Assembly: GCA_030704615.1 (NCBI GenBank)
Contig: CM060734.1
Span: 62,760,042-62,824,041 of the forward strand
Reading direction: 5' to 3'
DNA length: 64,000 nucleotides
DNA from: Takakia lepidozioides
Lineage: Eukaryota; Streptophyta; Takakiopsida; Takakiales; Takakiaceae
Positions 34,601 through 46,139 of this stretch are shown here, piece by piece. The position numbers and the translations under genes were made by a program. The number at the start of each line of letters is the position of its first letter. The first letter of the stretch is position 1. The notes beneath the pieces are model-generated. The model was not told where the DNA came from and ran no database searches. It saw only the letters and a program-made list of their open reading frames with translations.

Positions 34601-35580
34601 CAAACAGATTCCGGATTGCAATGTCAACCTTCCGCAGACAGAAGGGGGCATCGCAACTGTCAAATGTATTTGGGATGACGGGACTACTTATACGATTCAC
34701 AATCCACAGTCCAACTGGGGGTGTTGCGATTGTCGTCATGCCCGCAAAGGGAATATGTATGCGCATCAGGTGAACGTTTTGCAAATGATGCACCCCGAGT
34801 GCTCCAAGCAAAGCTTGAAGTTGAAAATCTGATTTAGGCTCTTCAAAAGAGGAGAGTGCATTGTGGAATCCCACTATTTCATGTCTAGAATTGACAAGGG
34901 GAAGAACCCCATAGTCTATTGGAAAGGGCACCAATAGAGGCTTGTATTTGAATTGTTTGAAGAAGGAATCTTTGTGTTTGATTACTAATTTGAATTTCAG
35001 CCAATGTTGACAAAAACAGGTCAGTAGGCTGGATCTATGATATAAGGCCACTATAAGGCCATTATGTGCTAATCCCCTCCCCCCCCCCCCCCCCCCACTA
35101 TCAAGCCATGGAGGCCTAGGGGAGGGTGGGTTGTATTTTTTTTGTCTTGGGGTTTGGGCAGGCTAATTTCGCTTGACAGCAGCTGCCCCAAAGTTGCGAG
35201 CAGCCCGAGAGGAGCCCAGGTGCTGCGCCTAGAGAGTAGGTACTCGATTACTAAAAGCGTGGAGGCAGCCGTGGCCATTGATGGGAATGATATCCACTGA
35301 GTTCGAGCGGGTTCTCGACATGACCAGACTGAGCACGGTTTTGCAGCAACACCTTCTTACTATGGTTCGAGCAGCCAAAGGGAAAATTTGCGATTTGACG
35401 TCCACAATGGAGGAGGGTATTCATCATCCCCAGGACGACCCCACTCTCACTGAGGTTGACGATGGAAACACCAACACACTTATGAGATGGAAGAATTTTC
35501 TGGAGGCACGCGGTAGAAAGCGTCATCTGCCACCTGTGCCTGAACGAACGAATGCGAAGAGGCAATTGAACACATCCTGA
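31700..35580 (+). pseudogene. MULE transposase with SWIM finger, multiply disrupted
   Basis: Mutator-like DDE transposase. Exons: 31700-32740 (split by the solo LTR 31957-32681), 32872-33635, 33789-33988, from 34076, and a C-terminal part 35278-35580. Motifs: YHCAYGPQD at the exon 2 start, KKGRKP-type basic stretch, GCMCRFVVK, catalytic Asp in DATFGTNEKK, YTMMVFDQWLNGIPVAFIIT, second Asp in FIVDDADAEIKAI, FLCLWHVRRAWQKNV, Glu in AAIEAYHGNLK, SWIM finger NWGCCDCRHARKGN. Lesions: LTR insertion in exon 1 (removing it restores the frame), frameshift in the A6 run at about 32942, frameshift at about 33605 just before the first Asp, and in-frame TAA at 34518-34520. The C-terminal ORF matches the helices of the element 1 remnant. 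It cannot make a full transposase. Confidence 0.85.
31957..32681 (+). mobile_element. Solo LTR, 725 bp, with 5-bp target duplication
   Basis: It begins TGTCGCGGCCC and ends GGTGCGCGACA, giving TGTCGC/GCGACA inverted ends, and is flanked on both sides by GGCAC (31952-31956, 32682-32686). A second 725-bp copy lies inverted at 59520-60244. A tatata box (about 32376) lies inside. There is no internal region, so it arose by LTR-LTR recombination. It interrupts exon 1 of the element 2 transposase. Confidence 0.95.
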
Positions 35581-35589
35581 TGAGGATGG

Positions 35590-36900
35590 GGTAGGCGGAA
35601 ATTCAGATGTCTTCTTATGACAATTCCATTTTTTCTTATTTGGCCACAATGACATTGCAGTATGCTGCGTGTAAGAATGCGTCTGTTTTCATGACGTTTC
35701 ATGGCATTCTATTTCTTCTGTAAAGACACTTGTTGCGTTGCACATGCAAATGGAATGAGCTCGCTCAGTGACTGAAAATATTGATGCATGCTACATTGTA
35801 CATTTTATGAATGCAGCAGAGTACATATCCATATTCCCTTTGCTCCATGCCTGCATTTCACCCTTGATTAACGTGAAAGTTGTTATGTTGCATGGAAATG
35901 GTATAACAGTATTCATAGCATTTCCATGGTGAAAGAAAACGCCATTTGTGAAGTCGCATCCCTTGCATTCAGTTTCATCTTTTGTAAGGAGATTTGGTGC
36001 ATTGCAATGACATGGAATGAGCTCCCTCAGTGACTGTAAACATTGCTGCATCCAAGTGGTATGCAAGGGGTTTGGTGATCATTTTCCATACTAGAACCTC
36101 ACATGTATGTACAGGATACAGCAACCATGACCCAAGCTATGGCACCTGGCAAAAATATGCGAATGTTTACATAAGCCATACAGTCGTGGATGTCACGAAG
36201 CCATGGCCACACTTAACAAGAGTGTATGGAATTGGTGGTGCAGTAATGACAGCAGTTCGTATGTGAAACTCCATCGACCTTGTCTTCTCGGAAATTTACA
36301 TGAGACGCATATATGATAGGTCATAGCTGAACTGTGCTCGCATCCTGAACATGAGGATGTGGGAACTCAAATTCATAGCAACCTTGTGCCTGTGGATGAT
36401 GTTCACGGGTGTTCAGGTGTGCTCCAACTGTATTGTATGAGGCCACCAAGCAAAACTCCCTGAACAGAAGGGATGAGCATATGAATCATAGCACAAATGA
36501 CTCATAGCACTAGCAGGAGACAAATGAATCATAGCACTAGTATTTTATGTCATGTGCAGCTTGCCCAAAGTCAAGTACTGCCCCTCATACTTGTAGTCAT
36601 ACGAGGTGAAACAGAGAGCGAGGACGTGAAGGGATGGGTGTGGTAGAAAGGTTGTCATGCAAACTGGAGCGGTTTTTTCATGTGGGTGCATCAGTCTATG
36701 CAAAGAAGACATCGAAGATGTAAAGACATCCAATAGTAACAAATGGAACAGTCAAAATAAGGAAAGCAATTTTACTTCCTCCCGCCCACACAAGAAAGAG
36801 CTGCATCGCCTTCATAGGGCAATGTTATGTCTGGAAAATGAAGCCTTACTTCATGACAGGAAATTCTGAACAAAGAAAACATAAACAAAATGCTGCATAG
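35590..36900. other. Non-coding part of element 2 with a diverged direct repeat
   Basis: About 75 bp around 35714-35790 (ggaatgagctcgctcagtgactg) recurs at about 35966-36045 (ggaatgagctccctcagtgactg). Small catagcac repeats lie at 36475-36540. A 76-codon plus-strand frame at 36030-36266 has no recognised motif. Confidence 0.5.
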
Positions 36901-36934
36901 CAAGATACATTGTTGATGACAACCGTAAGATCCA

Positions 36935-37700
36935 CCACGTTACTCCGCAAACCAGTCAATGCATTTGAAGTCCCAGTCATACTCTGGCACATCAACTTCA
37001 TGCACTTTGGATTTCATTTTCCATGATGAAAGTTGCACATTCCACTGGAACGTACGGATGACATGGTGGAAGTGATCCGTCTCCCAGTTCTCCAAGAAGA
37101 CCCGCAGGAGTATGCTGGAGCTGTTCACCCCCCCCCCCCACCTCTGATGCGAAGTGAACGGACATGGTGTCCCCATTTACCGTCATGCAAAGGTCACCTG
37201 GACCACTCATAGGGCAGGTATGGGAGATATTCCTTCTCAACAACCGATAAATTGGGTTGGGGACGGGGTCTACCAATTTCCTGACATCCCAAGAACCCTC
37301 CACCCATTGGAAAACTGTCACAAGATGGGAAACTTTCTTGCTCTTTGTCTGGGTCCATGCCTAGAGTCCAAGGACCCCACTCCTCATTTGGGGCCTCAAG
37401 GAACCTAGAACGCAAAACCAGAATGTTAGACATCATGGCATCCCCTGCATTGTTTGGGTCATAAAATCCGCATCATGCCAACCTGCCAACAAACTCAAAA
37501 GCTCTCACAAGAATATCCCCTCGCATGGGTTTGAAATAGTCGATGCAGTGGTCCATCATCCAAATGCGTCGTGCGACGAAGGGAGTGAGGTTGCCAAGCA
37601 TACCTGCATCAGGCTGCTGAATGGAACAGGGGCCACGGCCATTGGATGAGCTCGCACTTGTGGGCATGGTATTGGTTGAAGATGGTGTGCTGCAGAGATG
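36935..37700 (-). other. Unidentified gene fragment in element 2, minus strand
   Basis: Adjoining minus-strand frames read MPTSASSSNGRGPCSIQQPD and RRIWMMDHCIDYFKPMRGDI from 37667, then EWGPWTLGMDPDKEQESFPS, VFQWVEGSWDVRKLVDPVPN and, to a stop at 36940, EVDVPEYDWDFKCIDWFAE. They look like one small gene with an intron (near 37475) and frameshifts. Trp/Asp-rich; I recognise no family. A candidate accessory gene of the element. Confidence 0.35.
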
Positions 37701-37779
37701 AAGGAATCAAAACAGGTTGAAACCAAGAGGGCGTCAAGAAATGAAGACATGAAAGCAAGAGTGCTCAAAACCAGCAAGA

Positions 37780-38075
37780 AGACTGAACCCTAAACTAGAA
37801 TGAAATAGGGGTGCTTAAAAGGAAGAGACCTCAGGCTAAGGCTCAAGCTGATCCAAGAATGAAAGAGGACTGAAAGAAAGCATGAGAGGAAACAAGAGGG
37901 CTTCTTGTATGCCTGAGAGGAAAGCAGGAGGGGTGCAAGAAAGCTAGAATGAAAGAGGCCTCCAAGAAATCCAGATCGCAATGCAATAGGACTCAAAGAA
38001 AGAAACAATGAAAGAGGGCTCCAAGAAAACAAGAGAGCAAAGCAAGAGGACTCAAGTAAATAAACAATGAAAAAG
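37780..38075 (+). repeat. Purine-rich tract
   Basis: Nearly 300 bp of A/G-dominated sequence built from degenerate gaatgaaagagg, caagaaaacaagag and ggactcaaagaaag units. Non-coding; it may adopt triplex structure. Confidence 0.6.
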
Positions 38076-38394
38076 GGATGAAAACAACCCTAAACTTAAG
38101 TTCAATAGGCGGGAAACTGTTGGCATGTCATGGGAAGTCATGCAAGTCATGCCTCATCCTTTTTTTATATAAGTATGCACCAACTTATGAACCCAAACTG
38201 GCAAGTCATAGAAAGTCATGGCAACTTATGCCTGTATGCGAATGCCTATCATGGCAATTTATGGCATGTGTGCGAATGCACATTGTATTTGCAAACTATT
38301 TTTTCAAGCGCATTTTGAAAGCTCCCTTGACCAGCAAGCTACTCCCAGCCATTTCCATGCAGTTCTTCAGATCCGTGATGCGTTGTTTGCAAAA

Positions 38395-38870
38395 GTGACC
38401 ATGTGCATCATCCCTATTTGCGTCTGCACCATTCATCCCAACATCTTTCATCTAGTCCCTCGTGCCAACTACACTGTTCATGGCCCCAAGAGTCACGTCC
38501 TTCTCAGGTGGCAGTTGTGCCCACATCCCTTATCCCCTCCTCCATGCCACGCCGACGCAATAGGCATAGAGATTGGGGCCCTACCCTGCTACTAACCCCT
38601 CGGCACAGGTACGGTGACATGCTTCTTAGAGAATGGTTATGTCTACGTCTGCTACAGGAGTATATGCTATTAGGACGTCAACGACAATTACCATTTGGTG
38701 CACAATTTACAGAGTTCCATGGCGTTTTTCTGAGCCATGCTGGGGTGAGAGTCTGGATTGTCCTTCTGCATGTAAGATGCCCAATTTGTATGCTGCATTA
38801 TGGAAATCCGATGTTTTCCATGGCTACGCCACAAGACCTGCATGCTCATTCATGCACCATTGAATGATGG
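38395..38870 (+). other. Unidentified open frames in element 2
   Basis: A 154-codon frame (38403-38867) overlaps a 76-codon frame (38633-38863) on the same strand. One more frame reads GTVTCFLENGYVYVCYRS. Coding sense is unclear and no family is recognised. Confidence 0.25.
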
Positions 38871-39270
38871 AGGGTTCTTTTAGGAAGTTCTTTATGACAT
38901 TTGAAAACGTTCTGGAATTGTGTGATGTATGATGACATTTTTTTCTCTACAATGACTTCACTGTGAACAATCCATGGGGAATGTGTCCTCGTGGAATGGT
39001 TTTGAGAGCAAGGCCCTGTGTCCAGGTTTTACATTTGTGCATGCCATAGCGAGGTAGCAAATCTGCATGGTCGTCGGGCTTGCATGCATGTGCGTTGGAA
39101 TCCAAGGGTGTGATTCCCTCTATGTTTCCTTGTGGGCCATAGGACCAGAGATCACGTGGCCATGATCTCAGCATTCAGGTGTTTCTCGTGAGCACAATAC
39201 GCATGCTCCACTGATGAATAAGGGCAATCACGATGCATGATTCACAATGCAATCTGGACCCCTGTCAATA

Positions 39271-39830
39271 TTATCTTAACGAAAACCATTCACATATCAA
39301 AATGAGAGCGAGGCAGTAAGTCTCCAAGGTGGGTAGGCTTGCATGCGGGTTGCTTGCATGTACAGTAAAGTCTGCAATAAAGTTTGCACTTTCGGACTGT
39401 AGTAAAAAATCAAGCTTTTCTATATCCACCCTCTTTTCGCAGTACACATTCACTGGCGTCCATTCATCAGGAGGGAAAAATAGGGTGGGGAAGAACTTCA
39501 TCTTATTTGACAAGGATTTCACAAGTCGCACGAACCTCCCTCACAGAATCAAATATGCAATTCCACCGCCATCATGCAGTTCCAGCAGCATCAGCATCGA
39601 CGAGGTGATCAACAATGCGATCAAGCTCGACATGTTCATAAACCAACTTCCACGATGACGTTCTACATGTCCACCGATGGAACATCCTCATCGTCCCCAA
39701 GACAGTATGGTTTGCCATGGCTTCTTGTCTGCAATTCCAGCAATACAACATCCCCAATTTCCTTCTTTTTGTTGACAGCCTCATGCAACGGAAACCAATG
39801 CTTGTTGAGCTGCAAAAACTTTCCATGGTG
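39271..39830 (-). other. Possible C-terminal exons of the element 2 Ulp1 gene
   Basis: Minus-strand frames SSWKLVYEHVELDRIVDHLV (near 39625) and MKFFPTLFFPPDEWTPVNVY (39500-39280) follow the peptidase exon on the same strand. Whether they are spliced to it cannot be told. Confidence 0.25.
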
Positions 39831-39930
39831 GATCAGGATCAGAGAAGGGACAACGAACACAATGTCAATAATTGAAACACATACTATGAAAGGTAGCAAA
39901 TTATATGGAGATGAACAATTAGAAACGTAC

Positions 39931-40762
39931 CGGGCCTGCACCTCCAGTCCGTGGATGTACAAATGTTTGAGTCAAATAAACATCTATGAAATGTGTCGTG
40001 AAACAACCACACTCCCAATTAGACTTCTGTTGGGGGACACGGGGATACAACCAGAGGCGGGGGGTTGTTGCATTCTTCCATTGCAGGCTAGGTGGTTGTA
40101 ATCCTCTGCAAAGTGCCCAGAAACGTCCTAACAACGGCTGGAGCATCCTGTGAGAATGTGAGCTTCTCACACTATTTAAATGAAGATACCGATTGCACTC
40201 CAGAATGACGACACTCCAATGCTGACTGCTCATGACAAGTGCAAACGGAGGCGTAAAAACATGTTGTGAGAACAGCAGTACATTACAACAATAGTATGTA
40301 ATATAGGGTAGCATGCAGCAGAGTACGTACGCACAGTGAAGGTAGGGGAAACATTGGTGCATCCAGAGCGCCCCCACCAAATTCGTCGTAGTGGTCACGA
40401 AGGCATATCCACGTGAAACTGTCAAGAATCTGTATTTTGTTTCTGACATGAACGGGAAGGGACAGTATTTTCCCCCACAAATAGAAATCCATGAGTCTGT
40501 CACTTGTCCACCCCCTGGGGTTAAGCAACAGATCTGCGTCATCTAGTCTAAGATTGATGTGGGGGCCTATAGTTGTGCGGAAAACCACACATCTGAGGAG
40601 TTTTTGACTTGTGCACCACATGCTATCCTGAAGACAGCCAACATAACGATACATGTCAAAGAAGGGAGATTTCAACAATGAGGGTGCATAAGGTAATGAT
40701 AGTGCAGAATGCAAAACAGTACCATTGTAAAGAAGGGAAAAGAGCACAATTTGTTGACTCAC
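39931..40762 (-). CDS. Ulp1-like cysteine peptidase (C48) domain, element 2
   Basis: The first exon part contains LDDADLLLNPRGWTSDRLMD, the classic Ulp1 entry block (L-x-P-x-x-W-x-x-D-x-x-(I/M)-x-x-(Y/F)), up to a donor near 40334. The second exon runs from 40225 (acceptor gagcag) to 39931 (donor gtacgt): catalytic His in QHWSVVIL, Asn in YLHLNSVRS, Gln in VPQQKSNW, Cys in WECGCFTTHFID. The spacing and the HLNS, VPQQ and WECG wording match element 1, so the two are homologues. SUMO-type deconjugation is the family activity; the role in the element is unknown. Confidence 0.75.
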
Positions 40763-41194
40763 AAAGCTTCCTTGAGCCTTTCATGGACCCTGCAATCACA
40801 TACCAGATGTTCATGTCAACAAGATGATGCCGAAGGGGCTGGGGCATTGGGAGAGGAAATGCCAAATCGACAGGTGCAGAAAGAGGGCATTCAGTACTGA
40901 CGGGGACGAGCGACGAAGGCGTGGCTGGGAGACATTGTTCTTTTCAGGTGTGACTGATTTCCCATTTTTGACGTGATTCTCGTTTGTATCTTCGATGCTA
41001 CGAGGTGGGGAGGGAAGCAAGAAGTCGCCAACATGCATATCATCGTTGAAGCGTTTGGTGCGCCGTGAACTGTTGTCCCCAACAGCACTGCTTGATGCTC
41101 CCTTACTGCCCAATTCACTTCATTACTCAATTGTGGCCAAGGGAGAGCCTTGGGGGACGGACCAAAGGAGGGCGTTCCTTGCAGCAAAACCAAA

Positions 41195-44100
41195 TTAAGG
41201 GTTGACATAATGCACATGGGGTTTTGAGGACCTCACACCTGTTACTGCATGCATAGCAGAACGTGTGTCAGAATGAGGGGGTCTCACGCCCAAGGGGGCG
41301 GGGCTTTCAACTAATGCCTGGCTTGAATGCAGAACCATTTCCATTTGCGTGAATGCACCTGGTTCAGTGGCATGAATGCCCAGTAGAGCAAGGTCTGTGG
41401 CGCAGGACTCCTGAATATGAAGAGGATTGTCGTCTCCATGGTCGGGCTCCTCCCCATGAGTCCCAATGTGTTGCACAGCAACATTCCCTTCCACTCCAGG
41501 TGTAGGCTCACCATCTTGCAACAGCTCTGTGGGTGACCCGAACATAGGTGAAGTAGGCGTGACTGGAAGGGACTGTTTATGAGCTCGTTGCAGGACATCC
41601 CAATGTACTTGATGAGAAGGCAAAGCAGGAGGGGGTGTTGTCGCATGATCTTCATGAATATCATCACCTGACAGTCGCTGATTATCCAGGTTGCGTCTGC
41701 TATCCCCCAACAGTTGCACCTGGAGAAATACTTCCATGTAGGCGTCCTGCAATGCTGCATGGTCGATATCACCTACAATGTGAAAGAACCATAGCATCAG
41801 TTTAAGGGCACCACAAACAATGCAGACATATGGAAGACAAGTGCATTCAGGGAAAAGCATGGAAACATTATCACCTTCTGTGAGCGAAATCCAGCCCATG
41901 TCAATGTCTTCACGATGCTTGAGGATATCCTGGAAGACTTGAATTGCTTCGTGTCTCTCAGAATGGCTGCTTGTATTAGTACACCACAATGTGTCAAAAA
42001 CCTTTGGCTTCCACATGGCCAGATCCCCCAAAGCACAAAAACGAGTCATTTCAATGAAGTCAGTCATCTCTTTCTTGATACCATCTCTATAACTCGCATC
42101 GGCATGTAATAAATCACTACAACAGATCGCGGTATTTATGACTGTATATATGACTATTCTACAGTCATAAACGGTACATATGACTTCTATGACTGTAAGT
42201 CGTGCAAATCAAGTCAATACAATGAGTACAGGATGGTACGGTCCAGATGACTACAGTCAAATAAACCAAGTGATATCTCTCACTGCAGTCATATATACCA
42301 TACTGCAATCGCCGCTACCGCTTCACATGGCGAGACACAATTGATTATATATATATATATATATATATATTTCAAAATAAATTAAAATAAATTAAAAAAT
42401 GCGTCAGACGCCACGTCACACCGCGTTGTGCCATGTGGCATAATGCATTTTATAATAATGAAAAAAACCACGTGGCAACCCATCTAAGGTGCCACGTACT
42501 ATCCCTAGCTCGCCTACTAACCCTAGGGCCATCTTGTCCATTTGATTGTACTTAGAGGAGTTTGAACCTCCAACCTCTTTACTATAAGAGTTATAGTTCA
42601 CTACCTGCTAACCAATGTACCCATTAGTCATTCGTATGATTATATGGTGTTTTAATTGTATTATACACACCAAATCACAAAATCCCCAGTAGTCATCATG
42701 ACTATGTAACCTCATCCATGTACATTGTAGTCATGGAAATGACTATCAGTGGTGAGCTAAATGTGGTCAATTGTCGTTGACCAGCCTTCCGCCCATTCCG
42801 GAGCCATGTAGTCATACAGACGACTACTTAGATAGTCGTTTATATGACTACAGTCCTATGAACGACTGCGGGATGTCAATTTTATATAAAAACATGGTGT
42901 AGTCATGGTCAAAGTCAAGAAAACCATGACTACCACGGTTTGGCAGTCATAATTACCGCGATCTGTTGTAGTGAATCCTCCACGCTTCTGCTCGTCTCAT
43001 GCACGAGATTCTGTGGCAGGTATGCAAAGAGAAAGCGGCCAACAATGTGGAAATTGGTTGTAGCATGTCTGAGCATGGCAGCCCTCTTCGGTTCCAACAA
43101 GTTGAACCAGCACGTCATGCAACAATGGGTTTGCAGGAGATGAGACCGCCTCAGTACTACTGGGATATGACATCCAGATAGTCCGCAATACCTTCAAAAT
43201 TACCGGGCAGTTCACAGGTGGCCCTGCCTTGCGGTACCTTGCAAACACACCCCGTAGGAGGCTGGATTCGTCCTGCGAGTGTTTCATGAAAGTAGGAAGG
43301 GAAGCAGGCACAGTACCAGCATGAACGATGTTGTAAACATGGGACCAACCCCACTTATGCTCCTCCTGTTCACGATGGAAATTGGCATCCCACACAACCA
43401 GCTGGTCTTCGAAGTACTTGTTTCTGATGACCTGCAACTCTGCTTGTCTTGCTATTTCTTTCGTTTTGCAGGCTGAAACGGCAGTCATGTACTTATGGTA
43501 CTCTGTAATGGCTGTGCACTCCTTGTAGACAGCTCCATAATCACAAGGAACGCCATGTTTCTTTGTCCACAACGCCATGGTCTTCAAGACAACATCCTTC
43601 TCCTCCTGTGGTGCTTCATGCTAATTCACATGCCAATTTGCACATTCAGGTCAAGAACATTCATATAGTAAACCTTTTCAGTGATGCACTTGGGTTGCAA
43701 AACCATCGCCATGAGCATGTCTCTTCAAAATGCACCTGCAAAATCAAAATGTGCATGAATAGATGTGGTATTTTGATCACCTATCTATTGAGCCACCACC
43801 GGCCGTAGGCTGCGCCCAAGAGAAGTGCAACAAAGTCCTCCGCATCAACAAGCTGCCTGAGGGACTGTTGAAAGTGAGCATCTTCTATGCTTGGAAAGTC
43901 TTGAGGAAGCAATCGGTGCTGTAGCAGGGTGAAAAGTCCAGGGCATCTCACATGTGGCGGTTTTTGGGGCACTTCAATGGATCCACACAAACTTTTGGAC
44001 TTGTTGATAAAGTAAGAAATTGCCTCCTCCCTGGAGCGAGGAAGTGGAGGATCAGGATGAACTTTGACAGAGCTCCCTTTGTTGCCTGCCGTAGAGAGCG

Positions 44101-44578
44101 ATGCATGCACCTTCCCTGCCCTCAAACACCCTTTCTTGGAGTTGTCAGGAGGAAGAGTACCTAAAGTGAAGGCTTTGTCATGCCCTGGACGATGGGATGA
44201 AGAGCCCTTAGTAGGGAGCTGAACCCTCTTGCGTTTCGGCCCATCATCAAATGCCTCCATGTCGGAGTCATCCAGTTGAACTGCTGTTGCTTCTGTATGA
44301 ACGTTGCAGTCCCCCTCAGAATCTGTCAAGACCAGCCGAACTTGACCCCTGTTCTTCCTTGATGATTTTCTCGGATAATCACCCATTTCTTGGGACACTG
44401 GTTCACCAGAGGATGCAGGCTTTTTCTTCTGTGTGGTTTTGCGAGGCGGCATCAAGTTGTGGCGCCTAAGCACATCCTCCATGATACCCCTCTGGTAGGG
44501 TTCAAAAATAGGATACATGTTAAAGGCACCCTCATCTTGCCCATGCTTCCTACAACCATCTATCCTGTGCAAGTTCAA
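41195..44578 (-). pseudogene. Upstream exons of the element 2 Ulp1 gene, with frameshift and CACTA insertion
   Basis: Reading leftward. 44578-43781: a Lys/Arg-rich, acidic-patched N terminus (PPRKTTQKKKPASSGEPVSQ) with probable nuclear signals, ending in VDAEDFVALLLGAAYGRWW. 43587-43100: KHGVPCDYGAVYKECTAITE and ENKYFEDQLVVWDANFHR-like helices. A frameshift near 43100 moves the sense to RFLFAYLPQNLVHETSRSVE, which ends at the CACTA element and resumes after it at 42114 as LLHADASYRDGIKKEMTDF. 42114-41876 and 41772-41195 are joined by a clean GT-AG intron. The last part is a Pro/His/Glu-rich linker. No named domain; probably the region preceding the peptidase in one polyprotein. The gap at 40763-41194 holds no clear exon. 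Confidence 0.5.
42115..42973. mobile_element. Non-autonomous CACTA element, 859 bp, 3-bp target duplication
   Basis: Ends CACTACAACAGATCGCGGTA and its inverse ...CGCGATCTGTTGTAGTG; the ends agree over about 30 bp. Flanked by aat on both sides (42112-42114, 42974-42976). The interior has many agtcata/tatgact subterminal words in both orientations and an (AT)n run (42343-42371). No transposase. CACTA ends, a 3-bp duplication and short subterminal words define the superfamily. It lies inside a coding exon of the element 2 Ulp1 gene. Confidence 0.93.
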
Positions 44579-44589
44579 TTTTTTTTTAT

Positions 44590-45880
44590 CCCCAAAAAGC
44601 AGATGACAGTATATGCATCTGTATTGTCATCTGTTAGACGCACCAGGTTCATGCACCCTCGCCTTGGAGTAGGCCTCGCATATGAGGTCCTCGTATTCAT
44701 CAGTTTTATATGTCTCGCGGTATTCCCTTTGGTTCTCTATCATTTTGCTTTTCTTCATCGTGATTGCCGCGTCTGCCAACATTTGCAGCACCGTGCAAAC
44801 CTACACAGCCAATGCCCACTGGAAATCCTAAGCAAGGTATAAATCATGTAAAGGCCAATTGCATCCATGGCCCATGAACCTAGCCAATATACCTTAGACA
44901 ATGATATGCATGTCATTAATAGTAAACCCTAAACCCCAAAACACCACGAATGGACTGCAGCTCATATGACAGCCATATATGGAGATGGAGAGTGAAAATA
45001 CAACAAAGTGCGGAAAGAAGCAAAGAATGCGATAGCTGGTATGTGCGCGTCCGTAGAGGGAGACAGTGAATTATCAGTGATGCCGTCACCTTGAATTCTT
45101 TCGGAATACAACATCACAAATTGCAAAATAGGTAGGTTTATGCCTTACCAGGCTTCCCAGGATCAGCAAAGAATCAGCAAAGGAACGAACTCCTCACCTC
45201 AGCTCCATATGAAACAATGTGTTCACCTCACCTCCATATGAATGCTTGCATGAAGTGGTTTGAGGACTAGCAAACAGGCCCACTTGTCCACTTTGCTAAC
45301 TAGTGTACTGATAAAACGATTGCTGAGTATGGGTATGGTGCATTTAGGGCAAGAGAGTTGTTGTTCATACGCAGTAGTTTCCCTAAACCCATGCCCCGTC
45401 CGTCGTTTTTAGTATCCCTAGTTGTCGACTGAACAAAACCATGTTTCAATTACGATCCAACGGGTGAATCTATGCATGCATCTGTGAAAGAACCAACAAA
45501 GAAATGAACATGGCAGAGATGTGAGGGTTTCGGATGTTCATTGCAGAAATCACTCACCCGCAAGGTATAAACTGGACGAAGAGAACAATGAAAATCCAAA
45601 GAAGCGCAATGGTACTGTTGATCGTTCTGGAGCGATAACAAGGACCTGCATGCAAGATACGTTTGTTGCGCAAGCGTTGCAACCTTCAAACACGGCGAAT
45701 ACATCTTGCATCGTAACGATTGCCCAATGCTGTCCACCCAATTGATGCATGACGGGACGCGGTACGCCAACAATAGAAACGAAAGCGAAAGCTGGTACGT
45801 GTATTCTCCACCTACCCTGGTCATTTTAGATGCATGGGGTCATATGGATGCAATGGCATGCATGGGGAGTGTGAAGGCAT
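44590..45880. other. Probable 5' region of the element 2 Ulp1 gene; no gene seen
   Basis: No convincing coding sequence. A few short ORFs lack motifs. It lies between the start of the minus-strand gene and the right inverted arm. Confidence 0.4.
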
Positions 45881-45883
45881 GCA

Positions 45884-46130
45884 TGGGGGATGGACGACGA
45901 TGGCATGTCCAGGATGGGAGGCGGGATGGGGATGCGGGTGAGGACACGTCTCATGTCCCCGCAACGGGCACATGAGGCGCAGGGAGGCGTGCTGCGCGGC
46001 AGCTGCCGCGCGGTGTGCGGGCGACGGAGGCGGGGTGGGCATGGGGTGGCGGGGGGGTCCACGCTGGCTGAACCGGCTCCCTCGCATTCAACTCCAGGGC
46101 CCCATCTAATGCTTGGCTATATGTATATGT
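45884..46130 (-). repeat. Right inverted arm of element 2
   Basis: Reverse complement of 31167-31414: from tgggggatggacgacgatgg to ggccccatctaatgcttggc. GC-rich. Confidence 0.9.
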
Positions 46131-46139
46131 ACCATATAT

